64,000 nucleotides of DNA, from NCBI GenBank assembly GCA_038231215.1, contig JBBRLS010000013.1, positions 21,409-85,408 of the forward strand, written 5' to 3'. The notes beneath the pieces were generated by a model. The model was not told the origin of the DNA, did no database searches, and saw only the letters and a program-made list of their open reading frames with translations. Shown here piece after piece: positions 50,973-61,500 of this stretch; positions within the stretch are counted from its first letter, which is position 1, and every line of letters begins with the position of its first letter. The translations under genes were made by a program, and so were the position numbers. The stretch comes from Schlegelella_A sp038231215. Its GTDB lineage: Bacteria; Pseudomonadota; Gammaproteobacteria; Burkholderiales; Burkholderiaceae_C.

Positions 50973-53900
50973 ATGAGAAAAGCTCGGCCCGCAGAGAAAG
51001 CCCCAAGAAGGCACGGCCCGACGCTGTCGCGTCTGACGCTCGCGCTGCTTTTTGCGCTCAGCGCAAACGCCTTCGGCAACCCGACCGGCTCGAACGTCGT
51101 CTCGGGCCAGGCGAGCGTCGCCACGTCGGGCAAGACGCTGACGGTGACCAACACGCCCGGGACCATCATCAACTGGCAGGGTTTCTCGATCGCGCCCGAC
51201 GAGCTGACCCGCTTCATCCAGCAAAGCTCCTCCAGCAGCGTCCTCAACAGGGTCGTCGGGCAAGACCCTTCGCGCGTGCTCGGCCGGCTGCAATCGAACG
51301 GGCGGGTGTTCCTGATCAACCCCAACGGCATCGTCTTCGGCGTCGGCGCGCGGATCGACGTCGGCGGCCTTGTCGCCTCGACCCTCGATCTCGGCGACGC
51401 CGACTTTCTCGCCGGCCGGCTCCGCTTTACGGCCGGGCCGGGCGCCGGCTCGCTGAGCCAGCTTGGCGCGATCACGACACCGTCCGGCGGCCAGGTCGTC
51501 CTGATTGCGCCGCGCATCGAGAACTCCGGCGTCATCACGACGCCGCTGGGCGAGATCGTGCTCGCGGCGGGTCGAAGCGTTCAGCTCGCCGACTCCGCCA
51601 ATCCCGAGCTGCGCGTGACGGTCGAAGCGCAGACGGGCGAAGTCGTCAATCTCGGCCAGCTCATCGCGCAAGGCGGGCGGATCGGCATCCACGCCGGGCT
51701 GATCCGGCACGACGGAACGATCAGCGCCAGCCGCGCCGAGCTCGGCGCGGGCGGCGAAGTGTTGCTCAAGGCGTCGCAGGGGATCGCCCTGGGCCAGAAC
51801 AGCGTGACGAGCGCCAGCGGCATGAATGGCGGCCGCATCAGCCTCGACGCCGGACAGGGCAGCGTGCTCGCCTCGGGGCACATCGAGGCGAGCGGCAGCG
51901 CGGGCAGTGGCGGATCCATCCGCTTGCTCGGCGAGCGCGTCGATGTCCCCCATGCGCGAATCGATACCTCGGGCGCAAGGGGCGGCGGCGAAATCCTCGT
52001 CGGCGGCGACTATCAGGGCGGCAACGCCGCGATCCGAAACGCGAGCAGCACGACCGTCGGCGTCGATGCCATTCTGCGTGCCGATGCGACTGTCGACGGG
52101 CACGGCGGCAAGGTCATCCTCTGGGCGGACGAGGCGACCGGCTTCGCGGGAGCGATCTCGGCTCGCGGCGGCCCGAGTGGGGGCGACGGTGGTTTGGTCG
52201 AGGTCTCGGGCAAGCAATCCCTGCGCTTCGCCGGGACGGTCGACACGACCGCGCCGCGCGGCGCGACCGGCACGCTCCTTCTCGATCCGAGCGACATCAC
52301 GGTCTCGAGTGCCGTCGACTCTTCGATCAGCGGCGGCCCAACCTACACCGGCACTGCGGCCAGCTCCAACCTGAACGTGACCACGCTGCAGACCGCGCTC
52401 GGGACCAACAACGTGATCGTCGACACCACCAGCGCATTCGCCAGCGCCGGCAACATCGGCGTCAACAACGCGGTCACCTGGGCGAGCGCGAACTCGCTGA
52501 CGCTGCGCGCCCACAACAACGTCACGGTCAACGCGGCGATCACCGCCAGCGGTGCCGGCGCGCTCGCCCTCGTCGCCAATCAGGACAACACGGGCGGCGG
52601 CGACGTCGCCATCAACGCCGCGCTGATCGGCCACAGCGGTGGCATTTCGGCCTCGGGCGTCGGCATCACCAGCGCCGTGGCCGGCACGATCACCACCACC
52701 GGCCTCGCCGGGCTGGCGGGCGGTGCGGTGAACCTCGCCGCCACCGGCGTCGTCAACCTCGGCGCGGCCATCACGGCCTCGGGCGGGGCGGCCGCGGGTG
52801 CCGGCGCCGCGGCCGGCGCGGTCAGCATCACCGGCACCGCGATCACCACCGGAACGATCACGGCCTCGGGTGGTGCGGCCGGAGGCTTCGGCACGACCGG
52901 CGGCAATGCCGCCGCAGTCTCGGTGATCGGTACGGGGGCAGTCAGCACCGGCGCCATCACCGCGTCCACTGGCGCGGCGGTCGGCGGCGGCGCAGGCGGC
53001 ACGGCCGCAAGCGTGACCCTGCAAGGGACGACGGTCACGGCCGGAGCAATCACCACGACCGGCGGTGCCAATGGCCGCGGCGGCGCGATCCAGGCGACCG
53101 CGACCACCGGATTGCTCAACCTTCCGCAGAACCTGCTCGCCAACGGTGGTGCGGCAAACGCCAATTCAGCGGGCAGCAACGGCGGCAGCATCACCTTGAG
53201 CGGGGTCGGCGTCACGACCCTCAACCTGGCAACCTCGGGCAGCGCCGCCAACGGGGCGCTCAGCAACCAGCCGGGTGGCTCGGCCGGCGCGGTGCAGGTC
53301 ACCTCGACTGGCGGCGCGAACTTCACGGCGGCGATCACGGCGAGCGGCGGCGCAGCGGCAACGACCAACGCGGCCGGCGGCAGTGCCGGCGCGGTCAGTA
53401 TTTCGAACAGCGTGGCCGGCGACGTCACGACCAGCTTCGTGTTCTCCCAGGCCGGGGCGGCGACGGGAACCGGCGCGGCGGGGGCGGCCGGCGGCATCTC
53501 GATCACCAATAGCGCCGGCAACATCGTCAACAAGTCGCTCGCGACAACGGGTGGCGCCAAGGCCAAAGGCGGCAACGTCGTGCTCAACGCCTCGGGCACG
53601 GTCTCGACATCGGTGGCCAGCAGCATCACCACCAGCGGCGGAACGCCCCTCGGCAGCATGCAGGGAACGGACGCCGGCAATGTGACGATCGCCGGCTCGG
53701 CGGTGACGATGACCAGCGCCGGGGGGCCCGCGCTTCCCCTGATCAGCGCCAACGGCGGTGCCGCGCTCGGCCTGGCCAACGCGCGCGGCGGCAACGCGGG
53801 AACGATTGCCGTGACCGCCACCGCTGGCGCGATCGACTTCACCAACGGCAGCCTCAGCGCTGTCGGCGGCGCTGGCGCCGCGGGCGTCGCGGCCGGCGGC

Positions 53901-56900
53901 GCGGCGAAGAACATCACACTCACCGCCACGGGCAACGTGTCCACCGGCACGATCACCCTGGGCTCGGGCGCCGCTTTCGGCACTGCAGGCCCCGGCGGTA
54001 CGCCAGCGACGCTCTCGGTGTCGGGCGCCACGGTCGCGCTCGGGGCGATCACCGCCACCGGCGGCCTCGACGGCAACGGCAGCGCAGTGACGATCAACAG
54101 CACCGGCGCGCTGACCACCGGCGCGATCACCGACAGCGGCGGCGCGGGCAACGCCAATACGGCTGGCGGCAATGCCGGCGCAGTCTCGCTGACCTCGAGC
54201 GGCGCCGGGGTCACGAGCGGAGCCATCACGGCCAGCGGCGGCGCGGGCGGAGCGGGCACCGGAGCGGTCGGCGGCAACGCCTCGACGCTCGTCGTCAGCG
54301 GCAACGGCGCGATCTCCACCGGCGCCGTGGTCGCCAGCGGCGGCGCGGCAGGTGGCACGACGGCAGCCGGCGGCAACGCTGGTGTCGTCACGGTCACCAA
54401 CACTTCGCTTGCTTCAGGGACGGTGACGACCGGCGCGCTGACAGCGCGCGCCGGGGCGGCAACGGGCGCGACGCTGAGCGGCGCGGCCGGCAGCATCGCG
54501 GTGACCGAGAGCGCCGCAGCACTGCTGCAGACGGGTGCGATCGACCTGAACGGTCAGGCGGGATCCGCGGGCGGCAACGTGACCTTGACCTCGGCCGGCG
54601 ACGTGACGGTGACGGGCACCCTCAGCACCAGCGGCGGCACGCTCAACGCCGCCACCGCGGCCACCGGGCGCAACGCGGGCAACGTCACGATCAAGGGCGT
54701 GAACCGCACCTTGACCGGCGGAGCCATCACCGCCAGCGGCGGTGCCGCAATCGTCGCCGGCAGCGCCGGCGGCAACGGCGGCGCCGTGCTCGTCAGCGGA
54801 ACCAACGGCACGGCGGCGACCGCCGGAACGCTCTCCACCGCCGCGATCACCGCCTCGAGCGGCGGCGGCGGCGGCACCGGCGCCGGCGGCGCTCCGGGCA
54901 GCATCACCCTGCAGGGCACGACCGTCACCGCCACGGCGCTGACGACCACGGGTGGTGCCAACGGCGCCGGCGGCGCGATCAACGCCACGGCCAGCAGCGG
55001 CCTGCTCAACCTCACCGGCGCCGCGGTCAGCTCGGGCGGCGCGGCCAACGCCAGCTCGGCAGGAAGCGCTGCCGGCAACATCACGCTGAGCGGCGTCAAC
55101 GTCACGACCCTCGGCCTCACCGCCAGCGGCAGCGCCGCCGCGACGGCGCTCAGCAACCAGCAGGGCGGCGCCGGCGCGACGATCGGCATTACCTCGACCG
55201 GCGGCGTCAGCACCGGCTCACTCGTGGCGAGCGGCGGCGCAGCACAGACGACCGACGCGGCCGGCGGCAACGCCGGCGCGATCGCCATCGCCAACAGCGG
55301 CAGCGGCGACGTGGTCACGACGACGCTGACGGCCAGCACCGGCGGCGCAAGCGGCACGGGTGCCGGCGGCGCGGTCGGCGCCGGTATCAACGTGAGCAAC
55401 GGCGCTGGCAACCTGCAGACCGGCTCGCTCAGCACGGCCGGCGGCGCCAGCGGCAACGGCGGCAACATCGTCCTGAGCGCCGCCGGCAACGTCGTCACGA
55501 CGACCGGCAGCACGATCACGACGAGCGGCGGCGCGCCGGCCGCCGGCGCCAGCATCCAGGGCACCGACGCCGGCAACCTGACGATCACCGGCGCCTCGCT
55601 GACGATGACGGCGCCGGGCGCGACCGCGATCAACGCCAACGGCGGCAACGCCCAGACGCTGGCCAACGCCCGTGGCGGAAACGCCGGGACGATCAACGTG
55701 ACGACGACCAGTGGCGCGGCGAACTTCAACGGCGGCATCAACGCCATCGGCGGCAACGCGGTGGCCGGCGTCGGCGCCGGCGGCGCGACCGGCAACTTCA
55801 TCGTCCATGCCGTCGGCGACGTGAGCACCGCCGGCGTGAGCAACGTCAGCGGCGGCAACGCCTTCGGCACGGGCGCCGCGGGAGGCGCCGCCGGGGCGAT
55901 CACCCTCACCGGCGCCAACGTCTCGCTCGGCACGATCACCAATCCGCCGGGCATCGACGGCGACGGCAATGCGATCAGCGTTCTCGCGACCGGGTCGATC
56001 ACGACGGGCGCGATCTCGAACTCAGGCGGCGCCGGCAACGCCGCGACCGCAGGCGGCAGCGCCGGCGCGGTGTCGCTGGTGTCGACCGGCGGCCCGGTCA
56101 CGACCGGCGCAATCACCGCCAACGGCGGCGCCGCAGGCGCGGGCGGCGCGGGCTTGGCCGGCGGCAACGGCGCCAACATCACGGTCAGCGGCGTCGGCGC
56201 GATCAGCACCGGCGCCCTCCTCGCGAGCGGCGCAGGCGCCGGCGGCACGACCGCATCCGGCGGCACGTCGGGTGCGATCGTCGTCGCCAACACCTCGGCC
56301 GCCGGCGGCACCGTCACCACCGGCACGCTGACGGCGCGCACCGGGGCCTCGGCGGGCACTGCCCTGAGCGGCGCCGCCGGCAGCGTCTCGGTGAGCGACG
56401 CCTCCGCTGCCCTGCTCCAGACCGGCGCCATCGACACCGGCGGCGGGGCCGGCGGGGCCGGCGGCAACGTCAGCCTGGTCTCGGCCGGCGACGTGACCGT
56501 GACGAGCACGATCGGCACCAGCGGCGGAGCCCTCGGCGCCGGCACCGCGGCGAACGGGCGCAGTGCCGGCAATGTGACGGTCCGCGGCACGAACCGCCAG
56601 GTCTCGGGCGCGATCACCGCCAGCGGCGGCGCTGCGGTAGTCGCCGGCAACAACGGCGGCAACGCCGGCGCGGTGCTGCTTACCGGCAGCGGCGGCAACG
56701 CGGCGACGGCGGGAACCCTGGCGACGACCGGCATCATGGCCTCCGCCGGCGGTGGCAGCGGCACAGCGAGCGGCGGCACGGCCGGCAGCATCACCTTGCG
56801 CGCAACGACGGTGAGCGCGACCGGAGCGCTGACGACCGCCGGCGGCGCCAACGGCGCGGGTGGCGCGATCGACGCCACTACCAGCACGGGCACGCTCAAC

Positions 56901-56972
56901 ATCACCGGAGCGATCGCGAGCTCGGGGGCACCGCCAACGCGAGTTCGGCGGGAAGCAACGCAAGCAGCGTGA
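50973..56972 (+). CDS. Giant two-partner-secretion adhesin, N-terminal part (interrupted by a frameshift)
   Basis: 1999 residues in this frame. N-terminal signal peptide (LTLALLFALSANAFG) is followed by the filamentous-haemagglutinin/TPS secretion domain (GNPTGSNVVSGQ, GRLQSNGRVFLINPNGIVFG with the NPNG motif, GGLVASTLDLGD). From about residue 440 there is a beta-helix region of Gly/Ala/Ser/Thr-rich repeats such as GAITASGGAA. These repeat as supermodules of about 1890 bp (landmark acgacggtc at 53028, 54918 and 56805). The frame ends at TGA 56970 soon after the run of five G at 56924-56928, where paralogous copies read tcgggcggc with a C splitting the run. Removal of one base is therefore inferred; the coding continues from 56927 in the other frame. 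Could be a sequencing error or a real phase or pseudogene mutation. The TpsB (ShlB-type) transporter expected for secretion is not in the window. Confidence 0.85.
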   Translation: MRKARPAEKAPRRHGPTLSRLTLALLFALSANAFGNPTGSNVVSGQASVATSGKTLTVTNTPGTIINWQGFSIAPDELTRFIQQSSSSSVLNRVVGQDPSRVLGRLQSNGRVFLINPNGIVFGVGARIDVGGLVASTLDLGDADFLAGRLRFTAGPGAGSLSQLGAITTPSGGQVVLIAPRIENSGVITTPLGEIVLAAGRSVQLADSANPELRVTVEAQTGEVVNLGQLIAQGGRIGIHAGLIRHDGTISASRAELGAGGEVLLKASQGIALGQNSVTSASGMNGGRISLDAGQGSVLASGHIEASGSAGSGGSIRLLGERVDVPHARIDTSGARGGGEILVGGDYQGGNAAIRNASSTTVGVDAILRADATVDGHGGKVILWADEATGFAGAISARGGPSGGDGGLVEVSGKQSLRFAGTVDTTAPRGATGTLLLDPSDITVSSAVDSSISGGPTYTGTAASSNLNVTTLQTALGTNNVIVDTTSAFASAGNIGVNNAVTWASANSLTLRAHNNVTVNAAITASGAGALALVANQDNTGGGDVAINAALIGHSGGISASGVGITSAVAGTITTTGLAGLAGGAVNLAATGVVNLGAAITASGGAAAGAGAAAGAVSITGTAITTGTITASGGAAGGFGTTGGNAAAVSVIGTGAVSTGAITASTGAAVGGGAGGTAASVTLQGTTVTAGAITTTGGANGRGGAIQATATTGLLNLPQNLLANGGAANANSAGSNGGSITLSGVGVTTLNLATSGSAANGALSNQPGGSAGAVQVTSTGGANFTAAITASGGAAATTNAAGGSAGAVSISNSVAGDVTTSFVFSQAGAATGTGAAGAAGGISITNSAGNIVNKSLATTGGAKAKGGNVVLNASGTVSTSVASSITTSGGTPLGSMQGTDAGNVTIAGSAVTMTSAGGPALPLISANGGAALGLANARGGNAGTIAVTATAGAIDFTNGSLSAVGGAGAAGVAAGGAAKNITLTATGNVSTGTITLGSGAAFGTAGPGGTPATLSVSGATVALGAITATGGLDGNGSAVTINSTGALTTGAITDSGGAGNANTAGGNAGAVSLTSSGAGVTSGAITASGGAGGAGTGAVGGNASTLVVSGNGAISTGAVVASGGAAGGTTAAGGNAGVVTVTNTSLASGTVTTGALTARAGAATGATLSGAAGSIAVTESAAALLQTGAIDLNGQAGSAGGNVTLTSAGDVTVTGTLSTSGGTLNAATAATGRNAGNVTIKGVNRTLTGGAITASGGAAIVAGSAGGNGGAVLVSGTNGTAATAGTLSTAAITASSGGGGGTGAGGAPGSITLQGTTVTATALTTTGGANGAGGAINATASSGLLNLTGAAVSSGGAANASSAGSAAGNITLSGVNVTTLGLTASGSAAATALSNQQGGAGATIGITSTGGVSTGSLVASGGAAQTTDAAGGNAGAIAIANSGSGDVVTTTLTASTGGASGTGAGGAVGAGINVSNGAGNLQTGSLSTAGGASGNGGNIVLSAAGNVVTTTGSTITTSGGAPAAGASIQGTDAGNLTITGASLTMTAPGATAINANGGNAQTLANARGGNAGTINVTTTSGAANFNGGINAIGGNAVAGVGAGGATGNFIVHAVGDVSTAGVSNVSGGNAFGTGAAGGAAGAITLTGANVSLGTITNPPGIDGDGNAISVLATGSITTGAISNSGGAGNAATAGGSAGAVSLVSTGGPVTTGAITANGGAAGAGGAGLAGGNGANITVSGVGAISTGALLASGAGAGGTTASGGTSGAIVVANTSAAGGTVTTGTLTARTGASAGTALSGAAGSVSVSDASAALLQTGAIDTGGGAGGAGGNVSLVSAGDVTVTSTIGTSGGALGAGTAANGRSAGNVTVRGTNRQVSGAITASGGAAVVAGNNGGNAGAVLLTGSGGNAATAGTLATTGIMASAGGGSGTASGGTAGSITLRATTVSATGALTTAGGANGAGGAIDATTSTGTLNITGAIASSGAPPTRVRREATQAA

Positions 56973-58589
56973 CTCTGACCGGGGTCGGCGTCACCACGAC
57001 CGCCATCACCGCCAACGGCAGCGCGGCCACGACGGCGCTGAGCAACCAGCCCGGTGGGGCCGGCGGCGCGGTGCAGATCACCTCGACCAACGGCATCTCG
57101 ACGACGGCGATCGGGGCGAGCGGCGGCGCCGCCACGACGATCAACGCAAACGGCGGCAACGCCGGCTCGATCACGATCACCAACAGCACTGCGGGCGATG
57201 TCGCCACCACGACACTGACCGCAGGCACCGGCGCCGCCACGGGCACCGGCACGGGCGGCACGGCTGGCGCCGGCCTCTCGGTCACCAACACCGCAGGCAA
57301 CATCCGGACGACCACGATCAGCACGGCCGGCGGTGCCAGCGGCAACGGCGGCAACGTCGTGCTCAACGCGTCGGGAACAGTCTCGGCCACGCTGAACAGC
57401 ACGATCACGACCAGCGGCGGCGCGCCGGCGGCCGGCGCAAGCATTCAGGGTACCGACGCCGGCAACGTGACCATCAGCGGCTCGGCGGTGACGATGACTT
57501 TGGCCGCGCCGGGCGCGCTGATCACCGCCAACGGTGGCGCTGCGCTCGGCCTGGCCAACGCGCGCGGCGGCAACGCCGGCGCGATCGCCGTGACCGCCAG
57601 CGGCGGAGCGATCGACCTCACCAACGGCAACCTCAGCGCCGTCGGCGGAGCTGCCGCAGCAGGTGTCGCTGCCGGCGGCGCGGCGAAGAACATCACGCTC
57701 GGCGCCACGGGCAACGTGACCGCCAACGCGATCACGCTCGGCCCGGGCGCCGCCTTCGGCAGCGCAGGCCCGGGCGGCACGCCCGCAACGCTGTCGGTGT
57801 CGGGTGCCAACGTCGCGCTCGGGGCGATCACCGCCACCGGCGGCCTCGACGGCAACGGCAGCGCCGTCACGGTCAACAGCCCCGGCACGCTGTCCACCGG
57901 AGCGATCACCGACAACGGCGGTTCGGGCAACGCCAATACCGCCGGCGGCAACGCCGGCGCGGTGTCGCTCACCTCGAACGGGGCGCTGTCCACCGGCACA
58001 GTGACGGCCAACGGCGGTTCCGGAGGTGCCGGGACCGCAGCCGGAGGCAATGCGGGAACGATCACACTGGCCAACGCCTCGGTCGCGGGCGGCACGGTGA
58101 CCAGCGGCACGCTGACGGCGCGTACCGGGGCAGCGACGGGCGCCACCTTGAGCGGCACCGCCGGAAGTGTCTCGGTGACCGAGAGCGCCGCGGTGCTGCT
58201 GCAGACCGGTGCGATCGATGTGAGCGGCCAGGCCGGCGGCGCCGGAGGAAGCGTGACGCTGACTTCGGCCGGCGATGCGACGGTGACCAGCGCCATCACC
58301 GCCAGCGGCGGGGCACTCAACGCAGCCACGGCGGCAGCTGGGCGCAATTCGGGCAACATCACCATCAGGGGCGCTAACCGCACGTTGAGCGGCGCCGTTA
58401 CCGCCAGCGGCGGCGCCGCGATCGTGGCGGGCAACGCCGGTGGCAACGCTGGCACCGTGCTGCTCACCGGCAGCAACGGCACCGCGGCAACCGCGGGCAC
58501 GCTTTCCGCGCTGGCGCTCACCACCTCAACGGGCAGCGCGATCGGAACCGTGGCCAGCGGCACGCCGGGCAGCATCACGCTGGAGGGCA
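53028..58589 (+). repeat. Supermodule repeats (~1890 bp) of the giant adhesin
   Basis: Landmark acgac(g/c)gtc recurs at 53028, 54918, 56805 and 58589 (spacings 1890, 1887, 1784). A second landmark ctggccaacgc recurs at 53772, 55659 and 57551 (1887, 1892). Each supermodule of about 630 residues contains many short Gly-rich units in the same order, so whole blocks have been duplicated. The third spacing is shorter by about 105 bases. Confidence 0.85.
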
Positions 58590-61500
58590 CGACCGTGAGC
58601 GCCACGACGCTGACCACCACCGGCGGGAACAACGGCGCGGGCGGCGCAATCTCCGCAACCGCCAGCGGGCCGCTCAACGTCACCGGCGCGATCGTCAGCT
58701 CGGGCGGCACGGCCAACGCAGGTGCGGCAGGCAGCAATGCCGGCAACGTCACGCTGAGCGGCAATTCAATGGCCACGCTGGTCAGCGTCACTGCCAGCGG
58801 CAGCAGCGGCAACGGCAGCGATTCGGCCGGAGGCAACGGCGGCAACGTATCGGTGACGGCGAGCGGCAATGCATTCTCGACTGGGGCGATATCCACGCTG
58901 GGCGGCAACGGCGTCGCGGGCAATGCGGCGGGCGGCAACGCTGGCACGATCACGCTCGACGCCGGCGGCGCGACGCCCACCGTGACCCTGAACGGCAACC
59001 TCACCGCCACGGGCGGCAACCGATCCGGGACCGCGGCCGCTGGCGCGGGAGCGCTGATCTGGCTGAAGGACCCGGTCCTGCTCAACGCGGCTGCCGTGAC
59101 GGCCAGCGCGGGTGGTGGCAGCGCCGGGCTCGGCGTAGGCGGCAACGCGCAGTTCGACGGTGCGATCGATTCGACCGGCGGCGCGCGCGCCCTCACGGTC
59201 AACACCAATGGCGCGACGATCTTCAGCGGCGCGGTGGGCGCGACTTCGGCGCTGTCGACGCTCACGACCGATGCCTCCGGGACGACGCGCATCAACGGCG
59301 CGACGGTCACGACCATGGGTGCCGAGACCTTCGGCGACGCGGTCACGCTCGGCACCGACACGACAGTCAATGCCGGCAGCGGCGCGATCACGTTCAGCAA
59401 CACGATCGACGGCGCCTACCGCCTGACGGCGACCAGCACCGGCAACGCCACCTTCAGCGGTGCGATCGGCGCGGTCACGCCGCTCGCCAAACTCAGTGCC
59501 GGCGCGCAAACGGTGAGCATCGGCGCGGCCACGGTGAGCGGCGGGGCCGGCAGCGGGATCGACCTGACCGGCAGCCGCAACATCGTCGCCGGCGGCGCGC
59601 TGACATCGAACGGATCTCCGATCACGCTGCTCGCCAACGCCGGTGGCACTGCCGGCACCTTCGTCGGGATCGCGCTCAACGTCGCGACGCTGGATTCGGG
59701 CACGGGCAACATCACGCTGACCGGCACCGGCGGCAATGCCGGCGCAGGCGATCACGGCATCCAGATCACGAACAGCAGCCTGAAGGCGACGGGAAGCGGC
59801 ACGATCACCCTCACCGGCACAGGCGGCGGCACCAGCGGCAGTGGCGTCACGATCAGCAACGCCGTCGCCACGCAGGTCATCTCGAGCACCGACGGCAACA
59901 TCGCTATCACCGGCACGGCGTCGGGGGCGGCCCTCGACACCGTGTATTCGGGCTTCGGCGAATCCTCACTGACGACGACCGGCCTCGGCACGGTGTCGTT
60001 GCGCGCCCTCGGCAGCGGCGACGCGAACGGCCTCTCGATCGGCACCACAGGCACCGCGCTCGACTACTATGGCTCGGCCCTGAACCAGTGGCAGCGGCAG
60101 ACCGCGAGCAACCTGGTCTTCAGCGGCCTCGGCGTGACCAAGACGACCGGCGGCGACAGCACCTGGACGATCACCGCGCCGAAGGGCGTCGTCTTCAGCG
60201 GCGCCGCCGGCATCAGCGTCACGAGCGGCAAGCTCGACCTGGTGATCGCTCCCGCAGCCGGCGCGATCAGCCTCGGCAGCGGCACCTTCCGCAGCAACGG
60301 CGGCAACATCACCCTGGCCGGCGGCAGCAACCCCGGCGGCCTCGTCAACGGCGCGGCCCCGGCGACCGGTGCCCAGGGCAACAGCGTCTATGTCGACGGC
60401 ATCGACTCGGCGGCGACGATCGACGCCGGCGCCGGCAGCGTCTGGATGATGGGCACCGGCACGGCCGCGGCGAGCAACGCCAACCTCGGCATCTCGCTGC
60501 TTTCCGGCGCATCGGTGCAGACGGCCGGCGCTGGAACGATCACCCTGATCGGCAATGGTGGCGGCAGCGGCGCGAGCGGCGCCAACACCGGCGTCCTCCT
60601 CACCGGCGCGACGCTGCGCTCGACCGGCAGCGGCGCCATCGCCGTCACCGGCAACGGCGGCAGCGTCGGCAGCGGCGGCTCGAACATGGGCGTGCGCCTC
60701 AACACCGGCAGCACGATCCAGACGACCGCCGGCGGCAACATCACGCTCGTCGGCAACGGCGGCAACACCGCGAGCGGCAGCTCGAACCGCGGCGTCCTGG
60801 TCAGCAACGGCAACACCGTCCAGGCGACCGGCACGGGTGCGATCTCGATCACCGGCCATTCTGGAGACGGCGGCACGAGCACCGGCGACGTCGACAACCA
60901 GGGTGCCGACGTCCAGGGCACGGTCGCCGGCGGCGGCGGCGCGGTCGCGGTGGTCGGCAGCGGCGGCAACGGCAACGGCAACTACAACTGGGGCACGCGG
61001 GTCTCGGGCACCGTCAGCAACATCGGCGCCGGCACCATCTCCATCGTCGGCACCGCCGGCGGCAACCCGGGCAGCACCGGCCTCTCCAACTACGGCATCG
61101 GCCTCAGCAACGGCACGGTGACGGCCGTCGACGGCAACGTCACGCTGGTCGGCACCGGCGGCAACTCGGGCGGCGTCGGCAACAACGGCCTGCAGGCGGC
61201 TAGCGGCAGCGGAACCGGCCTGAACACGATCCGCACCACCGGCAGCGGCGACGTCATGGTCACCGCGATCGCCGGTCCGGGCGGCACGGGCGCCGTCATC
61301 AACGTCGCCAACACGCTGCGGACGACCGGCAGCGGCAACATCACGCTGCTCAACGACAGCATCAGCCTGACCGCGGCGAACGCGATCAACAGCATCGGCG
61401 ACCTGACGATCCGGCCCGTCACTGCCGGGACGACGCTCGGCGTCGGCAGCGCCGCCGCCGGCACGCTGGCCTTGAGCGACCCTGTCCTCGCCGACCTGAC

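Noticed and set aside
52580..54496. Long minus-strand open frames (also 54554-56905 and 57445-59403) opposite the adhesin
   Set aside because: They are antisense to the repeat region; the Pro/Ala/Val-rich translations are what GC-rich repeats give on the reverse strand, and they stop exactly with repeat structure, with no start signals or known domains.
52800..61000. CRISPR-like array
   Set aside because: The repeats are coding Gly-rich units that vary in sequence and are not separated by unique spacers of constant length; no cas genes.
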